A stretch of 64,000 nucleotides of DNA, taken from Ampelocalamus luodianensis (taxonomy: Eukaryota > Streptophyta > Magnoliopsida > Poales > Poaceae). The stretch is taken from the NCBI GenBank assembly GCA_036346255.1, contig CM070629.1, positions 54,062,916 through 54,126,915 of the forward strand. Reading direction: 5' to 3'. Numbering within the stretch: position 1 is the first letter of the stretch; every line of letters begins with the position of its first letter. Position numbers and translations under genes: made by a program. The notes under the pieces are model-generated. The model was not told the DNA's origin. It did not search any database and saw only the letters and a program-made list of their open reading frames with translations. This document shows, one piece after another, positions 43,896 to 55,499 of this stretch.

Positions 43896-46800
43896 TGTAA
43901 CATCCCAATTTTAGGCTTGTGTTTCAAATGTAAGAAAATGAGTAGAAATTAAAACTTTTTCTTACATCTTGTATTTCCTGTTTGTACTGAACAACTATTG
44001 TACAAGAGTTATGGAAATACAAAGTCACAAGTCTTTTGATCCAAATCTTGATCCTTCAAAAACATTCTTGTTCCATCTTGGGATAATCTCCTGGAAATAT
44101 TTTTCCTAAATTCTTGGGTTGGTATGTGACCCCTCTGAAAAATTTCACAATTTTTAGAAATTGTTTGAATACTTTTGGAGGTCAGTCAAACCTACTCAAA
44201 TTCTGGTCAAACTGTGGGCCAGCAGCTTGTGGAATTTTTGGAGGAAAAAGCATAGCACAAAAACCTCTGAAAATTTTATACAAGGTCATTAACTCAGCTA
44301 GCAAGCTCCTGTAAAAATTCCATAATTTTTTGAGTGAGTTTGCTATCTCAAACAAATCCTCAAACTCCAAATCTGTTTGAAACTCAATTTAGGTCTCACC
44401 CGAGCTCGATCTCGTGCGCGCTCGTGCTAGCCGTTGGATTTCAATCCAACGCTCACGACCTCCCCACTGATCTGAGGAGCTCTTGAGCGCCCTCAGCGCT
44501 TCGGGGTGGTCCAAGCTGTGGGATATCCATCGTGTGGCTCACGACCTCCCTGGGCCTCCTCGCCCGCGTAAGACCTCCCCACCTCGGGTGATCTGGGGCG
44601 TCCAGGACCACCCCATACAAATCAGGATCGTCCAGGACCTCCTTGGCGCTGTGTTTCTTCCTCACGACCTCCCTGAGGTCTGAGCACCATGGTTTTTCGC
44701 ACCCCTGTGCATGTGTCAGAACCAGGGCAGTTGGGAGCAGTGAGATGTCACCTTTTTGTCCTTGTCAGCGACTCCTTTTGCTGCCATGCATTCAATGCCT
44801 TGCGCTTTAACCTAAAGTCTTCACCGCTCGCCACTTGTCCTCGTGCGTGCGTTGGCGTGGGCATGGTTCTTGCTCACGATGAGGTTGCCCTAGCCCTTGT
44901 CCAAGCTCCCTGGCTATGTATAGCCTGAGACCTTCCTTCTCCTTTTCTTTCTTCGTTCTTGGCTGTGCTTGAGCTCCCTCAGTTGAGCTGGTTCCCAAAC
45001 TCAAACACCTAAGAACACACCCTCTCTCTGTCACCATTGTTGCTTTGGAGCTCTTTGAAGGCCTCGAGCTCCAGTGGTTCCAGCGAAATTCTTAGCTGTC
45101 ACTTTGTCATCTTGATCACCTTGAGCCTTCTCTAACCTTCTGTGGTTAACCATCGCAGGGGTGGACGAGTTGGGGAGCTGTTCGTGGTCGGGACCACTTC
45201 CTTCCTCGCCTCCGGCGAAGTTCCTAGTCACCGGAGCGTCTCCTTCGGCTTCCTCCTCTCCTCCGGCTTCCTCTGGACCTTCCCTACACTCGGGTGAGTT
45301 CGTTTTAGTCCCTTAGAGCTCTAGGTTTAAGTAGCTTAGCTCGTAACACTCGATTTCACCATTTTCGGATTTTGCCGAAAACCTATCCTCCGCCTCGCTC
45401 CGGCTTGCCGGCGTTCAAGGCCGTCGCCGCCGACGAGGTTGCCACCTTTAGCTCCGTGTTGTTATTGCGGTTCCATTCCAGTATTTGGTTGGCGCCGGCG
45501 TGGTCCCTGTCGCCGGCGGCAAGCCGTTAACGCGCTCGGGATTTTGCCGGTTCAAAACTCCCGTTTTCGTCATTTTCTTAGGACATCATTAATGCCCAAT
45601 TATTACTAATCATTGGGTGCATTAATCGTGTCTTAGCTGTGTCGTTGTGTCGCTGACATGTGGGCCATAGGCCTAGAATTAAAGTCCAGAAGTCATTAGA
45701 GTCTCTTTCAGATTCATTTATTACCAATCATCAGCAGCATTAAGTTTGTCTTAGCCGCCACCTTTTTGTCGCTGTCCGGAGGTCCCGCGCCATTAAAAGC
45801 ACCTTGGACCTCCTCGGGCTAATCTTGATCGTCCACAACCTCTCCAGAATTAGATCTGGGCCTTAGGTTCTTTTCAAAAATCCTAAGTCTCGGGACCTCC
45901 TTGGTGTTGATCCTAGCCGTCCAAGACCACCCCTGTTAGATCTTAGCCGCATAGGACCACCTCGTGTTTCGCAAAGACCACCCCGGTCGTGTTGTCAAAA
46001 CCACCCTCTCGGACCTCCTCCGAGGTCCTCTTTGCAAAAGACCTCCTCGTGGTCTTTTGTAAAAACCACCCCTGGACCTCCACCGAGGTCCTCTTTGTAA
46101 AAAGACCTCCCCTCGGTCATTCTACAAAGACCACCCTCGGGGTCCTCTTTGTAAAAAGCCACCCCTGGCCTTTTACAAAGAAAACCCCGCTCAGGACCTC
46201 TTAGGCTCAATCCTAGCCGTTCACGACCTCCCCGGTTTAGATCTGAGCGTTAGATCTCATTTTGTAAAATCCTTAGCGTTCAGGACCTCCCTAGGTCTAA
46301 TCCGAGCCGTCCAGATCTCCTCCGATTAAAACCCTATCGCTTAGGACCTCCCCGAGAAGATCTTGGCCATCCAAGACCTCCTCGTGTCAATCCCAGCCGA
46401 TCAAGACCTCCCTCTGGAGATCTTGACCGTCTAGAACCTCCTCCTTTAGATCCGTAGCGTTAGGACCTCCTCATCTGGTCTAAACCGTTAGATTTAGATC
46501 TAACGGGCTAGACCTCCTTCCTCAGATTTAAAGCCTTAGGACCTCCCCTAGTGCTCGGGACCGGCAGATCTCGATCTGACGATCACGACCTCTGTTAGGC
46601 GCTAGGACCTCCTTTGCGTGCGTTGTGCATGCACTGGTCGTGGCCGTTGGATCAGATCTCAACGGTCCAGACCTCTCCAATGCGGGAGGAGGTCTTCCCG
46701 TGCGCTGTGCTTCGAGGTCTGTGGCCCTGCGATGCAAGATCAACGGCCCACGACCTCTCTCTTTTCCTTCAGTTCTTTTGGACCTCCCGAGAGTTCAAAT

Positions 46801-49121
46801 TTTCTAAGTCTTTTAAGGTTTCAAATTTCAAAAGTGCATAACTTTGTCATTTTAATTCCTTTTTGAATGATTCCAGTTGTTGTAGCTCTATTATAGTATG
46901 AACTTTAATCTGAGAATGAATTTAGGCACTGTTATATAGTAGAAAATAACTTTAACTACATGATCTTGTTTAGTGAAAAATGATGTCTAGAAATTCATTG
47001 AGAATTTGTAAAATGCATAACCTCCTTCTCTGTAAATCCTTGCTGAGCAACTCAACTTGGTAAAATTGGTCTGTAGACATGCTTTAATATGAACTAGGCC
47101 TTGTCTTTATTTATGTTCCTGAGAAATGATATATGCTAGTTTTAGAACTTAAAAAAATCATAACTAATTCACTATAACTCCAATTTGTGCAAACTCAGTT
47201 TTGCTGTTGTTAGGCTAACCATATCTACCTACCATAAAAATTTCAAGTTCCAGATCATTCTAGAAATTTTTGCCATGAACAGTAACTCTAATTAATTTAA
47301 TTAGGATTTTTCAGGCTGAGAGAATTTAATTTGACCATAACTTTTTCATGCTAAGTCCAAATGAAGTGATTCTTGTTTCTAAAATTGTATAAAATCAACC
47401 TCTAGCTGCTGTAGAAATTTCATGGGATTTGGATGTTCTTTGCTGTTGAGTTCCTTTTGGTGTTCTTCGTTCTTATCGGTTTTTATCGCCTTTTCGCGTT
47501 AGGTTCCGAAGAATTTATTGAACCTGAGCACTCCCCTCTGCAGCAAGAACAAATCCAGCAAGGCAAGCAGTTTGATCATGTTAATCCCAGTATTTTAAGT
47601 ATTTATGTTGATTACAACTTCTATGTATGCATTGCTACTTTGTGTTAAACTATTGTCGTTAGTTGGCCTAGTAGATGCATTTCCTTAGCAAATGATTATC
47701 CTCTACTACCATGAGCCTAGGCATTGCTGTGATTTAGAGTTCATGGATGAGCTCTTGTCACTTAATAGTTTGCAAATTAATTACTTAGCCATGCTTAGCT
47801 TCGGTAGAAATGAGCGGTTATCGACTTGTCGATAACCTTGATCACATAAAACTTATTATGATTATGATTTCCACCTTGTGCCATGTCTACTTATGAAAAC
47901 TAAAACTAAAAAGCAAAATAATTTAGACTTGGGCACAATGGTAAGATGGTGTGATTTTCGGGTGTGACTGGAATGGTACCCGAGTCAATTAAGGACCGAA
48001 CATCTTGTGAGTACCTGTTATCCGAGCAATTTGTGCGTGCTAACCACACTAGAGGGTATGAGACCTCTCTTGACTTAGTACTTTGGAGTGTATTGGCTTC
48101 GGGTCGCAGGGAGTCGCAGGAGGGATGGTGTTGGGAGCATTGTAGAGTCCGAAAGGCTCCCCCCCGTAACGGGTGGTTGTCTTTCGGCTGGCAATGTAAG
48201 CGTATGAGTTTCTATCCATACGAGCGGCTCGTGGTTAATACACAATATTGGAAAGCGTCTCGTAGGACTTAGCCGTGCCGGCATACATTCGGAAGTGTGC
48301 TTCTGTGGCTTAAAGGCGGTCTGAAGTGTGGGTACATTGGTACACCTGCAGGTTAAAACTATTCGAATAGCCTCGTCTAGGTTATGGACACGCTTGGGTA
48401 AGCTTTCAAGAGTTAGACTACAACCTTTTGATTAAAACTTGATGGGTGGTACGAATGCGGGATTAGTGCTATGTTGTGGTGGCTATTGGGATAGTCACTT
48501 CTAGGTGGTTGCTTGTATTTATCATTATTTTCGCTGTTACTTTCAACATTAAAATTGGTTTGTAAACTTGCTTTTAAATGTATTACATTATTGCAAATAA
48601 AGTTGGCTTTATGCAAAACGAGACATACAACCTCCACCTAAATAAGCTTACATGTAGTTTATGAATAGGTCTGCTATTCCACACGTCAGTCTTGCGAGTA
48701 CCTTTGTGTACTCAGTTATCTTGCTTAAATGTAATTGTGCAGAGGAAGAAGGTGAGCTTGAGGGGCCTCACTTCTGTGAGTTATGTTGTGGTAGCTTGGC
48801 GGCCCGGTCGGTTGCCCTGTGGTGGTGTGGCTAACCGGTCGACTTTTGTTCTAGCCATCTTATGGCACCTTTTGCTTCCGCTGTCTTTCTTGTTTATTGT
48901 TCTATTTGGCCGGTCGGCTCTTTTGTAATAACTTACTTTATGTATGTCGTTGATGAACTTAGTGATGTATGTTGTATGGAAATGATGTGTAATTTTGTGA
49001 TGATGTGCATATGCTGCAATTCTGGGAAGCATATGTCCATCGAGGCTTAGAATGTTTAATTAGTAATACTAGAACCATTTGGAGGTTAAGTGTTACTAGT
49101 TAAATATTCCGGGTCCTCACA
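43896..49121 (+). mobile_element. 5.2-kb solo LTR, gypsy (Tekay/Del-like)
   Basis: TGTAACATCCCAATTTTAGG to GGGTCCTCACA, flanked by a perfect 5-bp duplication ATTGC (43891-43895 and 49122-49126). No second LTR, primer site or pol sequence is inside, so it is a solo LTR. The very long LTR, the TGTAACATCCC start and a GCGAGTACCTTTGTGTACTC landmark near 48690 fit Tekay/Del chromoviruses of grasses. Small open frames within (for example 44689-44928 and 47964-48272) have no domains. Confidence 0.85.
44457..46800 (+). repeat. GACCTCC-word region within the solo LTR
   Basis: The word GACCTCC (with GACCACC variants) recurs dozens of times in 2.3 kb at loose intervals of 25-60 bp, often within TNNGATCTNANCCGTT(C/A)A-like surroundings. 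It is a degenerate minisatellite; no coding function is seen. Confidence 0.6.
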
Positions 49122-49251
49122 ATTGCTATTTAGGATTTCTTCTCTGTTTGTTTTCGCTCGAAGATTTCGATTGTTGGGATGGGATTGGAGGGGATTAGCT
49201 ACGGTTGTGCGTGTGGTCCAAATACACGATGCAATGGCAACAAATTAATGA

Positions 49252-49464
49252 ACGGTTTTGCTAGTTTTAAGTTGCCTAAAATTTTCTTAAGTTTAAGTCA
49301 CTTGTTGTGACCATTGGATTTGTGTAGAGATTGGTGTGTCATATGATTGTCATATGATTGGATATTGATCTAATGTATGTCATATGATTGGATATTAATC
49401 CAATGGTCACAACAAGTAATTTAAACTTAAGAAAATTTCAAACAACTTATGAATAAACAGTCTC
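49252..49464. mobile_element. MITE inside the hAT-like element
   Basis: 213 bp with inverted arms of about 80 bp (left TTTTCTTAAGTTTAAGTCAC, and TTGTTGTGACCATTGGAT with its complement on the right), flanked by ATTAATGA on both sides (49244-49251 and 49465-49472). Between the arms TGTCATATGATTGGATATTG is duplicated. The 8-bp duplication fits a hAT-type MITE. Confidence 0.75.
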
Positions 49465-49490
49465 ATTAATGAATTGATTGAAGGGAGGGT

Positions 49491-49674
49491 TCGGGCGGGT
49501 GGGATGGGATCATCATTCCTCTCCTGCTAAAAGGGAATTATATTTTGTAGTTCTAACTTTCCGAATCTGTCTTAAGTTGGGCTCGGGCGGGTGGGATGGG
49601 ATCATCATTCCTCTCCTGCTGAAAGGGAATTATATTATGTAGTTCTAATTTTCCGAATGTGTCTTAAGTTTGCA
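49491..49674 (+). repeat. 92-bp tandem duplication
   Basis: TCGGGCGGGTGGGATGGGAT and the following ~70 bases occur twice in a row (from 49491 and 49583) with only a few differences. Confidence 0.85.
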
Positions 49675-49714
49675 TTTCATCATCAAAATCCTGGCTCTAC
49701 TATTGCATATATAT

Positions 49715-50930
49715 TGTTAGACCATGTGGCCAGGTCTAGAATATTTTAGTGATGAATAATTGACAATGTTAGGTACTGATGTTATTCGAGGCGTGTGTGC
49801 GTGTGTGGACTTATGTCGGTCAAGTTGAAAAGAACTTGTACCGGGAAAAGATGTGTTTTGGTCTTTGCATGTGCAGGGTAACTCGGAGGCGATCGTGGTC
49901 TACGGCGGTGACCGGGAGATGACTTGGTGCAAAGTCATGGTCCGAATGGTCAAAGGTGCTAGAGGAGACGGTCAGACTCGAGTTGGGGCGCGTGGAGGTC
50001 AAAGCTGGATGATGTATGGTGGAGCTACGGATGTGCAATCCGGAGGCTACGACACGTGATAATTTTAGGGCGTCCAAAATTCGTTATGTGATCTGGTGTA
50101 AAAAAATTCATGTATTGGGCCTGGACCGTACGTGCGTATTTACATACAAACGCTAGGAGGCTTTAGAGTTGGTGGCTGTTCACGTATAAAAAGGATTAGA
50201 GCTCGGGCACAGAACATACTCGCAGAGGTTGTGGCCGGCGGCTGTACAAGGATTGCAAGGGTGGCGGCTGCAGGGAATTAGGGGCTCTTGGCTACGAGGA
50301 TTGCAAACACGTGGCTGGAGGTAATTAGAAAAGGAGTTGATTGCTTGTGGCTGCTGTGTACTGCGATTGGACAGATTGTTTAGAGGAGTTAGGGCCGGCG
50401 GGTTGGAGAGGTGTTGCAGGAAAATACTTCTTGCAAAGTGTTTTGTGCGTGCGTGTGCCTTGATACATGGTGGTTGTTCCTATGCGTGACATGATGCATG
50501 AGAAAAAGCTTTTGCATTGAGTAATCTCCAGAACATTGGATTAGGTGTCTACTGTTGAGGTAATTAAAGAATCATGCATGTAGTCATCTAATGCATAGAA
50601 TAGAATTATTGAGTGCATGTGTGATCGCCCGAAATAGCTTTGTGCGCCTGTGAGTTTGGCCAAGCGAGATTGTGCTGCCATTAGTTTTTTTTATTGATAC
50701 AGTAACTCGTACCGTATAAATAGTGCAGTATACAGTGCTACAGTAGATGCACAGATGCTACAGTGCACAGTGCGGAAAAAAATACCTTTTACTTTTGTCG
50801 TCTTTTTGTTTTCGCGTTCGTACTGTGTTGGCAGGTGAGACAAGTAAGAAACAGTAGATTAGAAGAAAAAAGATACCACTACGGATTACAATCATTCACC
50901 CTCTCTCTGATTGTCATTAACGATCCTACA
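49715..50930 (+). mobile_element. Ty1-copia 5' LTR
   Basis: TGTTAGACCATG to GATCCTACA, 1,216 bp, directly before a tRNA-Met-type primer site and a copia gag start. GTATAAATAGTGC near 50713 is a plausible TATA box. The 3' LTR is not in the window. Confidence 0.75.
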
Positions 50931-50932
50931 AG

Positions 50933-50944
50933 TGGTATCAGAGC
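50933..50944 (+). other. Copia primer-binding site
   Basis: TGGTATCAGAGC, three bases after the LTR end. Confidence 0.85.
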
Positions 50945-50953
50945 GAGATTGCT

Positions 50954-51130
50954 ATGGCGTCAGAGAGGTATGTGAATCGTCCCCCCATGCTAGATGGTAC
51001 TGATTTTGCTTTTTGGAAGTGTCGTATGCAAGCTTATATTGAGGCTCAAGGTAGTGATATGTGGAATAAAGTTTCTAGACCTTATGTGATTCCTGTTATT
51101 GTTACTAATCTAAATAAAACTGATGTTGAT
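50954..51130 (+). pseudogene. Copia gag N-terminal fragment
   Basis: Starts MASERYVNRPPMLDGTDFAF, then WKCRMQAYIEAQGSDMW, the usual opening of copia gag (the F-x-x-W-K-x-x-M motif). After about 55 codons it runs into a 38-bp local duplication (TTATTGTTACTAATCTA) and a TA microsatellite, so the element is truncated here. Confidence 0.8.
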
Positions 51131-51162
51131 TTAAAACTGATGTTATTGTTACTAATCTACTA

Positions 51163-51166
<4 letters not shown>

Positions 51167-51247
<81 letters not shown>
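51167..51247. repeat. (TA)40 microsatellite
   Basis: An uninterrupted TA run of about 80 bp at the breakpoint of the copia gag fragment. Confidence 0.95.
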
Positions 51248-51250
<3 letters not shown>

Positions 51251-51292
51251 CGTTCAAGCTCGATAGTAACAGTGCATATATGTATACTGCCA

Positions 51293-51760
51293 TCACCACC
51301 CACTGTCACTTAGTGCCTCTGCTACGTACTGCGCCGTGGCCTGCATCTTCGACTTGTTGGTGGCTGCTGATGTCGGCGGAGTCGGCATCAGCGCGACCAT
51401 TGCGTGAGCTTCGGAGGGCGAGCTGCTGCTGTCAGCGTGAGAAGCTCGGTGGACGACGGCACGGAGAAACGAGCAACAACGGATGAGCAGCTCATCATAG
51501 TCACAGACAATCAGACATGCACCACATGCAGCAGTGAAACTACGAGGAACAGGAGGTAAGCCCCGAGAACCCACCGCAGGTGCACCGGAAGAACCGTGAA
51601 AGCGACCAGCGCGAGGAAAACGGCGGCGCGCGAGGAAGACAGCAGCATGGGCCGCCGCCACGGCGCCGAGGATCCGAGCGGCGACGGGAGCACCAGCTGG
51701 AGCATCACCGACGCCAGGGACGCCAAGAGCGCCGGCATCAAGGTGAGGAGCAGCAGCTGC
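51293..51760 (-). other. Possible orphan coding exon (membrane protein-like)
   Basis: GC-rich island. The minus-strand frame 51741-51511 reads MPALLASLASVMLQLVL, then AVFLALVAFTVLPVHLRWVL and GAYLLFLVVSLLHVVHV, giving two or three hydrophobic helices with a stop at 51511. TTCGCTGCAG lies just upstream (about 51765) and could be an acceptor. A second, longer minus frame (51293-51661) overlaps it and looks less protein-like. I do not recognise the family. It may be a small membrane protein, a captured exon or chance. Confidence 0.3.
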
Positions 51761-51826
51761 AGCGAATATTGTACTGCATGTATGGCTACAGACGGCTGCT
51801 GCTGGCTAATTGATCCTGCAGCTTTA

Positions 51827-52377
51827 GGGTGCGCTTGGTTCGTCGAATCATTCGATCCTGAACTGTTTGGTACAGGAAATGAGCTTGTTCAGGTGTTTGG
51901 TTGGTTGAATGGAACCAACCGTTCGGGATAAGATGATTCAAGAAATGAGAATATTTCATGTTTATGTTGTATCATCCCGTTCGGAAAAAAATTCCGAACC
52001 ACACCGTTCACTCGAATTTCAAGACGCGCACGGAAAAAAAGCATGATTTATGAGCTTCAAATGACCATATTTTCTAAACCGAGTATCCGATTTGCGATCC
52101 GATTGAACCGTTGTGTTTCTTGTCATTTAATCAACAAAACAAGACAACTCTTGTCATATTTTACTGCAAAAAATATTATTCATGTATCATCCTATCCTAC
52201 CAACCAAACACCATCTTGAACCATCCAGGACCATTCTATCCCACCAACCAAACAAAATCATATATCATCATATCTCACCAACCAAACACCATACTTGAAT
52301 CATCTCATCCAGGACGATCCCATCCTACCTGTACCATCCCATCCCATTCAATCTCATCCCACCAACCAAACGCACCC
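51827..52377. mobile_element. Tourist-like (PIF/Harbinger) MITE
   Basis: GGGTGCGCTTGGTTCG on the left and, on the minus strand, GGGTGCGTTTGGTTGG on the right, with TTA at both borders (51824-51826 and 52378-52380). 551 bp. The right half has tandem CCATCCCATCC/CCAACCAAAC motifs. No coding sequence. Confidence 0.88.
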
Positions 52378-52485
52378 TTAGAGGATGAGTTGGTCCTCCT
52401 CATCTTGTGGTCATCAGGCACTTGAGGTGGTAAACGTTGAGAAAGTCGAGAGAAACTGAGTTCCTTGTTGAGAGGATGCCATTAA

Positions 52486-53500
52486 TTAGGGAAGAGCACT
52501 AGTCTTATAATTAACTGCATGCATGTGTTGTATGTATGTAGTAATAATATTGCGCCACATGAAATCCATTTTGTTCCTGACCTTCATAGGCAGTTTGTAA
52601 AAAGACATCATATATAAAGGTAAGCTGCTAAGAGAAGAATTCACTAACAAAAAATCCCCCCCTCCCCTATTGTCAAAAGTTCCCTCTTCCAGCAACTTGT
52701 GTTCAAATTTCTCCTTACTTTTCCAATCCAAATTTCTATCTTTCTTCCTATCTACGGGAATTCCTAAGTACTTAAGAGGCAAATCTCCCACCTTACAGGT
52801 GAAGATTTTCTTATAAATTCCCTGCTTCATCCCCGCTGATCCAAGACAGAAAACTTCACTCTTATAGAAATTAATTTTAAGCCCTGATACATGTTCAAAT
52901 AAACAAAGAATAAATTTCAGGTTTTTTGCACTCTCTACATCATCCAAGACAAAAAAAAAGACAGTGTCATCTGCATATTGCAAAATGGCCAGACCGCCCT
53001 TAACTAAATGGGAGTTCAAACCTTTAATCAGCCACAGTTCTTGAGCTTTCTTGACTAAAAGAGCTAAGATATCAACCATCAACCACTAGGTCAAATAGCA
53101 AAGGTGAAAGAGGATCAACCCGCCTAAGACCTTTAGAAGTTCTAAAGTAGGGACCAAAAGCATTATTGACTTCAACACAATCTCTCCCACCACTAACTAC
53201 TTTTCAAATACAGTCAATCCACTGAGATGGGAAACCTTTCAAATTAAGAGACTTAAAAAGGAAATGTCATTTCACTTTGTCATAAGCTTTTTCAAAATCA
53301 ACTTTGAACAAAACCCTTGACTTTTTCTTCCTATGTAATTCATGCGAGGTCTCATGTAAGGTTAAAACCCCTTCCATGATATATCTACCTTTAAGAAAAG
53401 TTGTTTGAGATGAAAGAATCATTTTATCAATCACTCTAGATAATCTAGTAGCTAAGGCTTTAGTTAAAATTTTGTAACTGACATTCAAGAGGCAAATAGG
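52486..53500 (-). pseudogene. LINE reverse transcriptase remnant
   Basis: Minus strand: MNVSYKILTKALATRLSRVI, then LFKVDFEKAYDKV (53488-53267) and, after a frameshift, GLAILQYADDTVFFF with the catalytic Y-A-D-D, then FEHVSGLKINFYKSEVFCLG and LPLKYLGIPV. These are standard L1-type RT landmarks. Confidence 0.88.
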
Positions 53501-54427
53501 CCTAAATTTCTAGATTGTCTGCATTTTTCTCTTTTGGAATCAAAGAGATAATACCATGATTAAGCCTAGACATATCTAACTTTCCAACCAAAAAATTGTC
53601 TAGCATAGTTTTGTGGCCAGTCTTCGGTAAGGACCAGAATCTCTAGTAAAATTCAGCTGGGAACCCATCTGGTCCAGGAGCTTTGTTTGGCTCCATGGAA
53701 AAGACAGACTCTCTCAACTCCTCCATGCTGAAACCTTGAGTCAAGGATAACTTGTCCTACTAACCCAACTAGGGGATGTCCATCATATTCAATTGAATCT
53801 TAGTGGGTTCTAGCTGCCCAAAGAGATCCTTATAGAAACTAGTGATGTATTGCAACAGATTCCCCCTCCCCCCTCACCTTCAATAACCCCCCTCATCCTG
53901 ATACAGGGGCAAAAATAGTGTTCTTACTATTCCCCCCATTTGCTTTAGCATGATAGTACTTAGTATTGCTAACCCCTTCTAGAATGTTTCTCTCTTTAGA
54001 CCTTTGAAACAATTTCAAATCCTCTTCTTTTAAAATCTTAGCCAATTAGGTATCCAAATGAGTCTTATAATCTCTATTGACAGCATACAACCCATTTTCT
54101 TCACAATGTCTATCCATCAAATCTATCTGCTCGATCCATAAGTTCTTTTTTCCTCTTCCTATACTGACCTTTCACATTTCTATTCCACCCTTTTAAAACC
54201 TTTCTTAGTTTTCTCATTTTGAGTTGCCAGGCATCCAAAGAAGATAACCAGCCAGTTGGTTGCTCCTAGACTTTTTGGACCACATGAAATAAATCATCCC
54301 TTAAGAACTGGACAATTTCAAATCTAAAAACATAAATGTTATGACAACTAACCCTTATGTCTATCAGGAGAGGAGCATGATCTGATAATGCCCTAGATAA
54401 AGCCTTAATGCAAACTAGAGGGTGGTG

Positions 54428-54690
54428 TTATTCCCAAGGAATATTCACCAACACTCTATCTAGCAATTCAAAAGTAGAATTTTCATGATCATTGCTCCAA
54501 GTAAAGCGTCTACCACTGATATTAATTTCCAACAGCCTAGCATTTTCAATGATAGAACTAAAAAGAAAACTCCATCTATTACAACCCCCTCGTTTATTCT
54601 TCTCACAATCTTTCCTAATTATATTGAAGTCACCAGCCAAACAAATTGGCAATGTTGAGCCATTCAGAATTTGAGCTAACTAAACCAGAA
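54428..54690 (-). pseudogene. LINE endonuclease fragment
   Basis: Reads LAGDFNIIRKDCEKN, then RRFTWSNDHENSTFELLDR. The G-D-F-N motif and the F-T-W-S-N-x-x-x-x-x-x-x-x-L-D-R motif belong to the APE-type endonuclease of LINEs, which nicks target DNA. Confidence 0.8.
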
Positions 54691-55499
54691 AGGATTCCTT
54701 ACCCTCTTTTTGGCAGGACCATAGACAACGACGAAGTCCCACATGAACTTGTCATTTCTATTCTGAAGAGTTAATTTAACAAAAAAAAACACCCAAAAAG
54801 GAAGTAATCACATTGAAGAAATTCAGAGCAATCCCAGCCAGAATCCCACCTGATCTTCCTCTAGGAGAAGACCAAGTCTAGAAAATTTTTTGCCCCCCAC
54901 AAAAGTTACTCAATTCTTACTTAGTAAAATCACTTTTAATGGTTTCCTGAATACCAATAAAATCTAGCCTCAACTCAAGGATAGTCTCTCTAAGAAACCT
55001 CCTCTTTTTAGGGCTACCTAAACCTCTGCCATTCCAGATCACACCTTTCATTTTTTTTTATTTTGGATTTATTTCTACCCAATCTACATTTTAAAGCAGG
55101 TTTAACAGAACAAAGATCATGAGTACCTCCTTTCTTTTTCTTCCTGCCGACTGAAACCAACTAGAACAATGCCAGATTGGATTCATCTATACTATCATCT
55201 TCTAATTCGTCATCAGTCAATAGATCTTGAAGCACTATAGCATCAGGATCACTCTGATCTATATCAGCTTCCGATTGATTTTTTTTGCTTTATGATTTCT
55301 ACTTTCCAACAACAGGTTAGCTCTAGCTTGTTCTTGAGATCTTAGCATATCTAAATTATGCTCCACCATCTCTAAAGAACAACCTAGATCAAAACCTAAA
55401 GAGGAGGCTATCTGAAAAGGAGAATCATCGGAAGAGTTGATAACAGTAGGGAAGGTTTTGGAATTACCTGTCCCTTCTCTAGATCCTTAATTCTAGCTC

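Larger units (their letters stand above)
43354..49705. mobile_element. Non-autonomous hAT-like element, split by an LTR
   Basis: The left end CAGTGGCAGAGCTTC and the right end read on the minus strand, CAATAGTAGAGCCAGG, are imperfect inverted repeats of the CAGTGGCGGAGCCAGG form common in plant hAT elements. The flanks TGCATATA and CATATATA may be an eroded 8-bp target duplication. The two halves (43354-43895 and 49122-49705) add up to 1.13 kb and have no transposase. A solo LTR and a small MITE are nested inside. Confidence 0.55.
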
